Positions 34,238 to 45,548 of a DNA stretch of 64,000 nt are shown piece after piece. Positions within the stretch are counted from its first letter, which is position 1; every line of letters begins with the position of its first letter. The position numbers were made by a program, and so were the translations under genes. This stretch comes from Vermamoeba vermiformis (taxonomy: Eukaryota > Tubulinea > Echinamoebida): assembly GCA_045837725.1 (NCBI GenBank), contig JBEWZL010000202.1, forward strand, positions 434,001 through 498,000, written 5' to 3'. Under the pieces are notes generated by a model. That model had not been told where the DNA came from. It was given only the letters and a program-made list of their open reading frames with translations, and did no database searches.

Positions 34238-35962
34238 TTAATACAACCTGTCAGTAGTCCTCTTTCCGGGCCCTAAGATCAAATGCGGCAATTTCGATGT
34301 GATTTCATATCTGGCGTTGTTACGAGACCAAGGCAGTACGTTCCAATCAGCCCTCTCGCTCACATTGCTTGTCACCGCAATTGACTGAAGACGTGCCAAA
34401 AGTGTCACGTGCAGTGTGTTGCATGTTCGTGTTCGGCAGATCAAGTGCGTCAAGTGCTGCAAGTTCGTCAAGCCAACAAGATCTTCATCCGCGGTGAAAC
34501 AATAATCGAGTGACCGAAGCAGAGTCAATTTTGACACTTGATGACACGTGTCAGTTTGACAGCATGACAGCCGCGTCAGTTTGGTCAAGTTCTGGAACAC
34601 ATCGTCGGTCACGTAAGGCACTTCTAATCGCTCCAAGTTGATAAGGGACCCAAGTCCAATGATGTCTTTGTTCGATGTCATCGGCACGATTAATTCTCGT
34701 AGCTCAGTCAAGGCAGCCAGATTCATGCTTCCGCCATTCTTGGAACTGAACTGAAGATCTATCTCAGTCAAGCCTGGCACCAGATCGAAGTTGAGTGTGA
34801 CATCCGTAGCTCTTCTGATCGTCAACTTTTTGAGCTTGGATAATTCTATTGTAGGCACAACATCAAACGATCGAACTGTCTCTAAATAGAGCTCTTGTAA
34901 GTTGTTCAGTCCAAATATGTAATGTTGAGCTGCATTCGTGGTCAAAGCCTTCACTTTCGTCAAGGTGTTTGGTAGTCGACTGAGATCAAAGCCATGGTGA
35001 CTGTTGTTCTCCCACACCAATTCTTCGAGATGGGGCGGTAAGTCGTGCAAGTAGGGTCCATAATGAGTGCCTAGTATTGTGAGGGCCTTCAAGGACGTCA
35101 ATCGTTTGTGGTCATATGTGAGGCTCTTAAAAACTGAATCTTGCAATGTCAATCGCGTCAATCGTGTGCTTTTGAGGCTGAAGTCCATCAAGACATGAAG
35201 TTCTTCTAAATTAGGCAAGTCCAAGTTCAACGGATCTCGCGGTTCAGATCCGCCAAACGGACCGTCGTACACAGCGTAGTGTGAGTCGATGGCTCTAATG
35301 TTTAATTTCTTCAGCCTCGAGAACTGATTGAACGAGATTTGCTTCGTGTACGCGCTGTCAATATTTTTGACAGTCAAAGATGTCAAAGTGTCAGGATTGA
35401 GCATTGACACTCCGTTCATCGGTCCGATGTAGACTTCTATTTTTGGTAATAAGACTTGACGGGGGTAGGTTATCACGGAGTCTACATCCAAATAGGTCAA
35501 GTGCGGAATTACTTGAATAATGGCTGCGGGAAAAGGAAGGATCAACTTTTGTAGGTTTGTAAAAGGCACCAGATCCAGCGTTGTAGTCATGCCAGATCTC
35601 TTATATAGCCATCTTGTTTCGATACTTGTCAAATTGGAGAGGTTGTTGATGAAATTGTGGAGTTGTTTTTCGGATGCTTGGTCAGATTTGTAAACTGTCA
35701 GGCTGAACTGAGAATATTTTTTGAAATGTTCGATCATTGCTGGTATTTGATACGGCGATAATATTTTGATGATAAAATGATCAACTTTAATTTGATTGAA
35801 CCAATCTTTGCAAACTGATCGAGCAAACAACCGATCTTCATCATTTAAAAAGTCGTGGATCGACTTAACTAGCTCAACGGGCAATAATTCGAATATATTC
35901 AGAATATTCTAAATTAAATAATTAATTTAATTCAACTTCTGAAGGTTTCTTACGGCTTCCAT
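34238..35962 (-). CDS. F-box and leucine-rich-repeat protein
   Basis: A 9-nt coding exon (35954-35962, Met-Glu-Ala) splices to one long exon 34238-35908, about 559 residues. The N-terminus is an F-box: NILNIFELLPVELVKSIHDF then LNDEDRLFARSVCKDW. The rest is about 18 irregular LRRs (LTSIETRWLYK; LPNLEELHVLMDF; LSKLKKLTIRRATD). F-box/LRR proteins serve as substrate receptors of SCF ubiquitin ligases. The micro-exon is needed because the F-box begins before the first in-frame Met of the big exon. A TGACACGTGTCA palindrome at 34542-34553 lies within coding sequence. Confidence 0.9.
34542..34553. promoter_or_regulatory. Palindrome TGACACGTGTCA inside the F-box/LRR coding exon
   Basis: The only one of seven exact copies that lies in coding sequence. 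Flanking bases contain several more TGACA/TGTCA half-sites. Confidence 0.45.
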
Positions 35963-36410
35963 GACATGGTACTATTTTTTTGTTGCTGCGACGTGCAAAT
36001 CTTAACGACAAAAAAAGTAATATAACTAGCCACTGCTTGTAGTTGTGGTGCCGTCAAATGTTTGTCAATAATTAACCGTATCTTCCGTTGAATTCTCTTA
36101 CGATGAACACTGATCAGATTGAACCCAATGTTTCGTTATTAGTTATTACTACCTTAATTTGGTAAAGTCGTAATATGATTCTATGGCTTCTCGTTTCTTC
36201 GTCCGACTTATATAATTTTGGGATCGGGCCGTATGGCTGATCAGAACCTACTTTCTGGCTGTTCGAGGTTTTCATTTTACCTAGCCGGCCGCATTACCCG
36301 GAAAAGTCTTGCAGTAAGATGGACGAAAATTTTACACGCAAGTTTTACGCCGCTGTTTTTGTTCGAACACAAGTTCTTTTCTATTTCTGCCATCAAATCT
36401 ATCCAGCAAC
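35963..36410. promoter_or_regulatory. Divergent promoter region between the F-box/LRR and membrane-glycoprotein genes
   Basis: About 450 bp with no convincing open frame; short ATG-started frames (for example at 36218) have no family resemblance. A TATATAATTTT stretch near 36208 could serve the rightward gene. Confidence 0.5.
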
Positions 36411-37858
36411 ATGGCTTCACATCATAGCCTCGCTTTGTTAGCAATTTTGTTCGCGATCTGTGGTTTGATCGAGTGCCAAACCTTCACTACATTCACTACT
36501 AGTTTGAACTCAACGCATCCGCTGCGTAGTGAAACATTTGGTATTAATTATCCGACCAATACTTCGGTGTCTGACCCCAAAACAAAGTTTGCTTCTGTTT
36601 ATTTCAACGTTTCAGAGGCGACTTTCGTTGATACGTCCGCTTTCTTCCAAATACAAGACACTATTGTATATAAGGTAATTATTATAATAGGGTTTAATTA
36701 TATGATAAACTTAGTAAGATCTTACGCCTGATCACTTAAAAATTTCATTTTAGACCAATTCTTCTTACACAAGCCCTACTCGCGGTCCAATTACTGGTGC
36801 ATTTGGTACTATTGTTCGTAAGTATACTATTAAATATTTATCTTTATAAAGAACATTTATTAATAATTTTCTGGTGCAGCTCCTTGTTTCCCTGCCAACC
36901 GCAGCGAATCTTACTTCTTTTCTAATTTCAATGCCACGACTGATGCCGTTTATGGCGAAGCTACGTATACATATGGCGAGGGTACGTAACTTTTGCTGTC
37001 GCTTAGTACGATCTAAATCTCGATCAGTTTCCATCCCAACCGTAACGAATGGAAGCACATTTGAGGTCAAATGTCGCGTCCTTGGTCTTAGCAAATGCAA
37101 CGACTATTATTCCCTATCTATCAGCTCTACTACCGTTACCGCTGTGTACGCGTTGACCGTCGAATCTACCAACAACCTTACCATCTATTTCTATAATAAG
37201 ACCAATAACAATGAATGTGGTCGCATGCCATACTATATTACTGCCAATAAGCGTAAGTTGAGAACGTTGGTAAAGTACAAAAGCGAATTTTTTTTTGTAA
37301 CGCTCTGCATCCGCCCTTTTAGCAAGATGAGCAGTACTTCGATATGAATACAACCAATTGACTTCTAATAGGTGAGGACATTGGATTGCCCGTGGTTAGG
37401 TTACCTCTTGATTTTTGGTTGGGAATTCAAACCAACGATAATAGTGATTCCGCGCAAGTAAAGATGTCGTGGATACGTAAGTAGTCATATATATATATAT
37501 ATTCATACTACGATACGAAAAGAAAAACAGTTCTTGCGTACCGGATCCTAATCTGCGTACTGGCTGGTTTGTTTATGATTCGTTACATTGCGTTCCGAAA
37601 TCGATTTATGTGTTATATATATGTATTAATATGGATTTATGTTATATATATTAATATGTTTGTATTTTGCCGATAGTTTACGATGCTGACGCACCAATTG
37701 TCGACAACAATACTCCTAGCGGCAACACTAAAGACGACTTGCCTCGCTGGGCATTAGCCTTGTTAATTATCTTCGGTGTTATTATAGCCGTATTGACCAT
37801 CGTCGTGATTGTTTTGTGCGTCAAGAGAAGCAAACGTGCGCAGTATTCGAACATGTAA
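36411..37858 (+). CDS. Type I membrane glycoprotein, family unknown
   Basis: Exons 36411-36674, 36754-36817, 36880-36981, 37028-37252, 37372-37476 and 37677-37858. The N-terminus is a signal peptide (MASHHSLALLAILFAICGLI). The ectodomain of about 240 residues is beta-rich with many NxS/T sites (NATT, NLTIYFYNKT) and four to six Cys. One transmembrane helix (WALALLIIFGVIIAVLTIVV) is followed by a short basic tail (KRSKRAQYSNM). A surface receptor or adhesion protein is likely; I do not recognise the family. The last intron (37477-37676) contains AT microsatellite runs. Confidence 0.8.
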
Positions 37859-38062
37859 CGCAATAAAATCCTTTTAACGCTATTCAAATATTAATAAGTG
37901 TTGTGGCTGATATCTAATAAATAACACTACCTAAGGTTTATTTGTCAAAGAAGGAACTTCATCATTGGAAATGTGGATCACGGGGAAATCACAAACAGGT
38001 TCCGCCTCAAATTAGATTGTTTTCTGATTATTCGGTAATTTGACAACATAACAAGCACACTT

Positions 38063-40006
38063 ATGGATCAAGAAATGTCTTCCGTATTAAACCAAGGCCA
38101 TGCATGTGATTATTGTCAAAAAAGGAGGATCCGCTGCGATAAACAAAAGCCGCAGTGCATAGAATGCATTACACGGAACATTCAATGTAATTATGGTGTG
38201 CGCTTAAAAAGAGGACCGAAGACTAAGAAGCAAGAAATTACGGTCAGCTCAGAAACCCGAATCCGAAAAAAATCAAAATCCAATTCCCGAGTTCAAGCGC
38301 TTCTATTCGAATTGGAATTTAACAAGAAAATGGTAGATATATGGAAAAGTGCTTTTCTTAATGAGAATGACAATTTCAGGAGCGCTAAGCAAAAATGTCG
38401 AGAGTTCGAACCTGCCACGGAGGAATTTATCAGATCGCCCAACGCAATTCAGACAATAATGACAGAATTTAATGAGACGTTTAGATTAATATTTAGTATG
38501 CCAACTTACGCGGCTAATATGGATTTTGCAACGAAGATCTGGCAAGCGATGATAGAGATTTCCGCTGTAGATTTACTTTCAATGCTCAGTACATTTGATT
38601 CGAACCTCCTATTATCAATGCTAGAATATTATATCGCATTCATGCTTTGTAAGTTATTTTGAAATGAAATTGAATCGAGATCTTTATTGAGATCTAATCC
38701 CATTTCATTTCTTGCAGGTCTCAAGCTATCAAAATATAACGACATCGCAGAGTACATATCTATTTTCGTCAATTATATATTCGACACGATAATATACTCC
38801 AGAGAAGATTGCCCCGTGTCACTGGAGCAAGCAGAGCAAATACTTCACAGTTTGGCCTTCGTTGGTCATTATTATAAAATGACGAACAATCGCCATGCAC
38901 TAACGAACAACATATTTATATCCTACGAGATTTACAACAACGGCAAGAAAAAATGGGCTATGCCAAAAGATCTTGAAGCTAGGTAAGAAAATTTCCCAAA
39001 TGGCTCACTATTGCTATAGTAAGACAAAGTTACATATGCGGTGTTTTTTGTTGTGATATAACCTGTTCTGGCAGTCGGATTATGCTGACTTCGTTTGCTC
39101 GAATTCAGGGCGTTGTGTCGAATGATTCTAGCAGCTAAATCAGAAGAAGATCGAAGAGCGTATATTGACTCATTCTACGCGCTTGATCCCGCAGAGGTAA
39201 CGTCAGCAATTTGTTCGGACTGGATCTGTCTGACAAAAATTTTCTCTTCTAGTTGCATGCACTAACGCTTTTCATGGTCAATATATCTGTATCAATAGAG
39301 TCTATTCAAAATAAGAAAACGAATCTCGTGTAAGTTGTTACCGACGTCGATTTCGATCACGTCACTTGATCTAATGGATCCATCCACTAGGGAGGCGAAT
39401 GTGGCGATTGAGAAGGCATCGTATTTTGCTCAAGCATTTGTATCTCAATATGACAGTCGCATGCAAAGTCCAGCCGAGCGCTACTATGATTCTTGGATTG
39501 GCGTTGTTCACTCTGAGGTTGCTTTCAGATCCGGCAATGTTGAGCTTTCACGCAGCAAATTTGGACGATTACTAGAATCATATGCTGTAATGTCATCTCC
39601 TTGCAGAGATTGCTGATGTCTAACATTGAGGCAAGTTTTTGATTGACACGTGTCAAGTGTCATCTTTTGGACTCGTACAGTACGACCGGCTTTGGCTAAC
39701 AGCAACTTTTCTTAGTACTTTGAGCACTCAATGGGAGACCATGCCTTGCTAATCAAAGAGTTCTTGCCGCTATTAACTAATCAGGGCGTCACGATGACAC
39801 AAACATTGCCGCATTCGCTGCTCCTGGCAACAACTTTCCAACACATGAGCGATAGCAAATCGATCAACTACAGTAGCAATAATGTCTACTCGCCTTCTAA
39901 TACCTATGGACCAATGAGTAGTTCGAGTGAGGAAATAAGCACGGTGGCAGAGTTTTACGATGTTAGTGCAGATCCGTTTTTTGAATTTGACTCTATCACC
40001 TTGTAA
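38063..40006 (+). CDS. Zn2Cys6 binuclear-cluster transcription factor
   Basis: The N-terminus has the C-x2-C-x6-C-x6-C-x2-C-x6-C spacing of a fungal-type zinc cluster (CDYCQKRRIRCDKQKPQC, then IECITRNIQC), with the usual basic residues in the first loop and a basic linker (KRGPKTKK). The remaining region is helical with no recognised fungal_trans motif; the C-terminus is Ser/Asn-rich and acidic, as in activation domains. Exons: 38063-38648, 38718-38982, 39109-39196, 39253-39329, 39391-about 39587, about 39716-40006. The fifth exon end is uncertain because a GTAATG donor and a CTCCTTGCAG acceptor sit only 20 nt apart there. Its 3' end overlaps that of the kinase-like gene on the other strand. 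Confidence 0.88.
39644..39655. promoter_or_regulatory. Palindrome TGACACGTGTCA in an intron of the Zn2Cys6 gene
   Basis: Exact copy, extended to TTGACACGTGTCAA, in the last intron (about 39588-39715). Confidence 0.6.
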
Positions 40007-42576
40007 CAAATATGTAAATAATTAATATTAACATATTTATACCCGACATTCAAGTTCGTTGGATCGGGCCTGCACCATTGATCATTCTCTTTTGTAGCTC
40101 CGCAAATACTGGGTGATGCAAAGCGTTCGTTGCGGTACAAACTAGACTCCACTCTGTACATTAGCTCTGAGGAATTATTATAAGCTTCCAACTGACCTTG
40201 ATTGGTATCAATTAACGCGTGCACTAACTGTGCTAACAACGGATGAACTTCGATGTTGGATCGCGACATGACCGCCACCAAGTTATCATACCCGACATCA
40301 CTGGGTGCTAAGTTGTAGGCCTTAACAAGCAATAGAGTTGGTCGATATGTAAAGAGGCATCGCTGCAGTCACGTACTAGTCTAAACAATATCGCACCAAC
40401 ATTGCACAAGTCATCGCGAAAGCTGATTGGTCCGCTACATTCGGGCAAATAACCTTCTGTGTAGCCTCGTCGCTCCACTCTAAGAATAATTTATACGTTC
40501 AATATGGTTGATATATTCTAATAAATACTTACTCGGTGTTGTCGTGGAGTATTTCCGAGTACGCAAAGTCGAACAATTTGATGCTGTCCGATGCCTTGTC
40601 GTACGCTAAATTTGACAATTTAATGTCACCGTGTACTACGTTGCAGGCATGCAGTGCTTCTACGCTCTATAAAGATTAGATAACGGTACCAACCGACATT
40701 CGTACTCGTTCTAGTACCTGCAATAGTTTGAACGCAAAAGTCACTATATCTTCATTGCTCTTATTGATATGACACTCCTGAACACATTCCAGTAATTCAA
40801 ACACCAAACCTGCGAGCCCAATGTCAACTGTCTGAATAAGCCTCGGTTTGTACGGAAAGTCATTGTCTTATCAGAAAAAGTTAGTATATTATTAACTGAT
40901 CGCTATGATAATACGATCTTACTATTCAGCCAGTCATAAATCTCCTTTTCCGCTTCATAATCTGAATATTTCTTGAATAATTTGACCACGCAAGGACTGT
41001 CTGCATACTTCGCTTTTACAACTAACGAGCGTTGGTTCTATTTGATCATATATTAATGTCTATTCGTTAACTAAGGAAGTACTTACATTTGATATTATTT
41101 CAACGCTGCTAAAGCCATATTCCAGCAAGTTTTTAAACTCTATGAAATATTCGTCTCCTTCAACTTGGCTTTCTGTAGTATTCTTCGATATATTATTGAT
41201 GTTGTTACTTATATGAGCTCCAACAGTATATTTAGTCATCTTGACAGCAGGACGTAATCTTGCCTTTAGGATCCACCGAAGAACCGCATCCTCTCTGAGG
41301 AATTATGTTCAATCAATATTATCATCGTGACCTTTTTTCGTACCTTCTTTCGCGTATACGCCAGAGAATATTTAACAGGCGCACAAACGAGCTGAAGCCA
41401 GTAATCGTTATATTTTCTAAGAAATAGCAATCGTACTGCCACTCGTCGTCGATTAGCTGATTAGGTGCGTTGCTCTGGACGAAAGAGCTTGTTTGTTCTG
41501 TTATTAATTTGTTCGTCGCCTTCAACGCGTAGACTCGCACTTCTGGACCTGCGGTGGTCAAGCCGAAGATGTACGGATTAATTTTTAAGACTTGAATGAA
41601 GCACTGCGACGACACGACCATCTCGCATAACAATTTGGACCTATAATAGGCATGCTTAGTATTATTGTTCGGTAAGGATTGAGCTTTTCAATTACTTGTC
41701 TACAAGTCCCTCTGCATCCGAACCATTAATCTCGACTAACAAATCTTTCATTTTCAATAATTGATCTCCACACGCCATGCAGTCCTTAGGCAAGTCAGCA
41801 ATATAAACAGGCTGCCCATCAATCATCACTTGGTCAGCTAGTCGTTTTCCATCTTTGGTCACTCGAGTTGAACGCACGTGCATCCAACCATCGCAAATAT
41901 CTGGCGCAATACCTGACGATAATATTTTTCGGGTCTCTTTGCTAATATTGATGCTCTCAGCAACTTCATATTTGAGTAGTCTAAAGGAACAATTCAGATC
42001 CGAATAAATTACTTGTCTATCGAGGAAATTAATTGATTATTATTACCCTGAAGGACAGCCATTAAGACATGCGAGTCTAATCAATGGCGCGAATAAGTGC
42101 GCTTGCCACGTTGTTTTAGTGTGGGCTTGATCCTTGAAAATCTTCTCAAACTGCAAAAGACCGCCTTAAGTTCTCAGATACTTATTAGCTATTGACTTAC
42201 TAATTCATAATTTTTTAGCCCTTCCTCTAAATAAGCTTCATATTCAGGATTTTTGAGCGAAGTTAAAGTAGCTCCTATCGAAGAGAAAAGGTTGTTGTGC
42301 TTCTATATTACGTCAAAAAGTATTAGTAAATTACCAACACGATACCATATTATTTTATACTCACTTCATCAAAGAATTCGGTCACAGAAAACGTCTGATA
42401 AATAATCCTCGTTAGATCTTCGTCCAGATCTTGACCTAAATCATGAACGCGAATTCTTTCAGCAAGAACAGCACTATTCAACTCTTTGGTGGCATAGGGC
42501 ACGAGCTCTGCGATTAATAAGCAGGATCCAAGAAAGGATCGAAAGTTTCGTTTGACGTACCGCAGTCTTCATCCAT
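39955..42576 (-). CDS. Atypical protein kinase-like protein (apparent frameshift near C-terminus)
   Basis: About ten exons. Start ATG at 42576 (MDEDC) splices to ELVPYATKELNSAVLAERIR. The N-terminal about 420 residues are helical with no recognised domain and include a CMACGDQLLKM stretch. A divergent kinase domain follows: VVKLFKK (VAIK-like Lys), VVHGDIKLSNLAYD (HRD changed to HGD) and IKLFDFAYSE (DFG changed to DFA). The Asp residues are kept, so activity is possible but uncertain. After ILFRLVRDCSDASLHIDQL the reading frame stops while a neighbouring frame continues naturally (LVKAYNLAPSDVGYDNLVAV) to 39955. One base is apparently extra or missing near 40325-40335. Confidence 0.7.
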
Positions 42577-43048
42577 TGTGTATCATTTGTGTTTGTTCTT
42601 CTTGCTAAATGATTTTGAGCAGATCTGTCGCAGTGAGAAATTGAGATTTTACAACTATTAAAAATTTCAATTTTGTTGAGCCTCAATTCCAGCCAGTAAT
42701 TATTTGAATATGTGAGAAGGCCTAATAAATAGACGGTTGCTTATAATTATGGTGTTGATATTAGCAGCACTAAAATTTTTGGCGCCGAATTATCACTGCA
42801 GGAAATCGAAGCGATTGGGGTGGCTGATTGCGCATAGCAAATACAACGCGTTGTTATATTTTCAATTGATATTAATAGTAATAAATTATCAGGGCCCTGC
42901 TGTGCTTTTGTTCAGCGAAAATGAAATTAAACTGTCCTTTGTTTGATCAAACGAACACACACACATTTAAAGTGATTTTGAAACGACCAGAATAATATTT
43001 TATTATCATTATTTTGGTTCGTTTCAAATCTAACGCATCGCCTCTCAA
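42577..43048. promoter_or_regulatory. Divergent promoter between the kinase-like and armadillo genes
   Basis: About 470 bp. An open frame at 42737-42946 has no start in good context and no family resemblance and is treated as chance. CACACACACA near 42956 and A/T-rich blocks are the only features. Confidence 0.5.
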
Positions 43049-45305
43049 ATGATAAGTGGATCGAGTTTTTTATTCGGATCTTTTGTCATGGGCTCTTCAT
43101 TGTCCTTCAGAACGGACTTTTCAGTCGACAAATTCACCAGTAGCTCTATGTTGGATCAAATACAATTTTTGAAGAATTTATTGGCAAGCTCAGAAGAGGC
43201 AGATGTCGTGATCACTTATTTAAAGCTGTTCAACCAGCTTTACAAGGACCGTAAAGAAGTTATGATTAGCAATAGCATGTTTAACGACAGAGTATTAATT
43301 GAACGGCTGATGAAGAAGATTGGATTCGTTTCGGGCGATAATTTAGATGCCGATCAATCTCGTAATCGCCTGCAGTTCCAAATTGCAAGCGAAGCCACTC
43401 ACGCACTTGGATTAATAGCACGAGAAGGTAATTAATTAATTTAGACCAACGCTGGATTATTTCTTGGCTAATCCAGAATAATTTTGCGATTTTGCAATCA
43501 CCGAGTAATCCACTAAAAATCATCGCGCCAAAATTATTAAATAACAAATATAATGGATTATGATATGAATCGATAACATTGCAATTAATTAATTAACGCT
43601 GCTGTTTCAGATGTCAATTTTTTTCGATGTACCCATTTTAATTATCGTGTCAGTATTAATACTGTCATATTATTACAGATAGTGCTCGTGAACATATTAT
43701 TAACGTCGGAGGCGTTCAATTAATCATCAGAAACATTCAGCAACACGGAGCCGTCGAACAGTTGACTGAATACAGCTTATTTACGCTTGGAAACCTTAGT
43801 ATTCATGGTAATATATTAGTTTTGTCATTAGTGATTATAATAAGCGTACTGAATCTAGAATATTTGATCTTTTTTACGCATCCGTGTTTTCCGTCAAGCT
43901 TTAATTTTGATTTCAAAATGGGGATTTATCACTAATATTCGTGGAATAATATAGAACAAGGCAAGAGACTTATGGTTGAACAAAATGGAATCAAATTGGT
44001 GACAGATGTGATGCAGAATAGTTTGTCCTCAGCGCAGGTCCTCGCACGCGCTTGTTTTGTTCTAGGAAATCTTGCTTTTCACGGTAAATACTCTAATATA
44101 GTATATTTTATTATAAAATAGCTGACACGTGAGTATTGTACTGATGACTTTTAACGTCCGCAGAGAACTGCAAGAGGGTGATTCAGCAGCACGGCGGCAT
44201 TGAACGTACTGCTCTAGCGATGAGTGCGCACCCTGACCATGCACCACTGGCCCTAGAGGGATGCTTTTTATTGGGCAACATGTCCGTCCTCAAAGGTGAG
44301 TCTCGTGCACATGTCGCGCGATATCGAAGTAAGACGCGTGTCGCTAATTTTTCTTTGCAGAAAGTCGTGAGTTGATCGTGGCCTCTAAAGGTGTTGGACT
44401 GATTCTCAACGCCATTAAATGCACGCGCGCACTGTCTGAGTTGCTTGAGCTCGCTTGCACGGCCTTGTACAACTTGACACTCAGCGGTACGTATTTGACA
44501 CTTTGACATTTTGACACTTGAAGCAGCTACTGTTCAATAGTCTTTCAATATAGCATTGCTATTGTTTGTACTAGCGTACTAATGTCGTTATTGCAGATGA
44601 GGGCAACAAACAAGTGTGCGAGAGTGACGCGGTTGTCGTGCTAGTTGACATGATCAAAACGAGCAACAAAGACGATAACTTCCTAATTGAAGCGATGGGC
44701 GTTATCAACCGTGCCTATCTCTACTCAGAACAGAACAAATTGACGGTCATTACTTCGGGCTTGATCAGCACCGTCATCACGATCATGGGATCTAGCCGCA
44801 ATCCAAACTTGAAGTTGGCCTGCTTCAACCTCCTGAACTTTTTGAGCAATCCTGAGAGCGTCATATACGAGACTAGACCTATGGGTATGTATTGATACTC
44901 TTCTTCTTGCGAGCCACATCCAACTCGCTTTCAATTTCAGCATTAATTTATGGAAATCGACCTTAAAGAGATTCATATATACTAATGGTATTTGCAGGCG
45001 TTTCTAGTCTATTGGAGCTGTCAGCAAGATCAGTGCTGAACAGATCCGAAGGCGCGTTTCCGGATGTGGCTCAGTTAAGCTTGCCCAGCGAGTTGCTCGA
45101 GTACTTGACGCAAAGACCTCGCCAATGTGATCAATGTGGCCGTAATTACTTTGATTACTACCATCAGCTTGTTACGTTCAAGAAGTACGATGGATTTAAC
45201 CAAAAGTTGCCAGCCATGAACAAATTGTGTTCAGAGAATTGCGTTCATGAAATGAAACAACGATCGTATGCCGAAGTAGGGCCCAACAGAGGCACGTTGA
45301 AGTAG
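43049..45305 (+). CDS. Armadillo-repeat protein with C-terminal Cys-containing segment
   Basis: Exons 43049-43427, 43679-43807, 43955-44083, 44164-44295, 44361-44486, 44597-44884 and 44998-45305. Middle exons each encode about one armadillo repeat, with introns at equivalent positions: VGGVQLIIRNIQQ...LFTLGNLSIH; NGIKLVTDVMQN...CFVLGNLAFH; HGGIERTALAMS...CFLLGNMSVLK; KGVGLILNAIK...CTALYNLTLS. The C-terminus has PRQCDQCGRNYFDYYHQLV and LCSENCVHEM, a possible zinc site. An alternative start at 43088 (MGSSLSF) would expose an N-myristoylation-type glycine. Specific function unknown. Confidence 0.83.
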
Positions 45306-45548
45306 AAGACTAAGACATCGAAGAGAATGTTCTCCTGCTCAGATCTGTGATATATTGACCCCGTACCTTGTAAATGTGTAAAAAGGATTCCGCGAATTCA
45401 TTGCCTCATATTTATCGTATTCAATAATATTTGCCGCTCAGTTTGATTGAGGCGGAAAGCTTAATGGAATTTGGTAATTTTTCAGATTTACCTACCTGCT
45501 GAATAGCACCGTTTGCTTGAGTCAAACCTACTTACGAATATTATAATA

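Noticed and set aside
42737-42946. 69-codon plus-strand frame between divergent genes
   Set aside because: Poor start context, no resemblance to any protein, no splice signals linking it to other exons.
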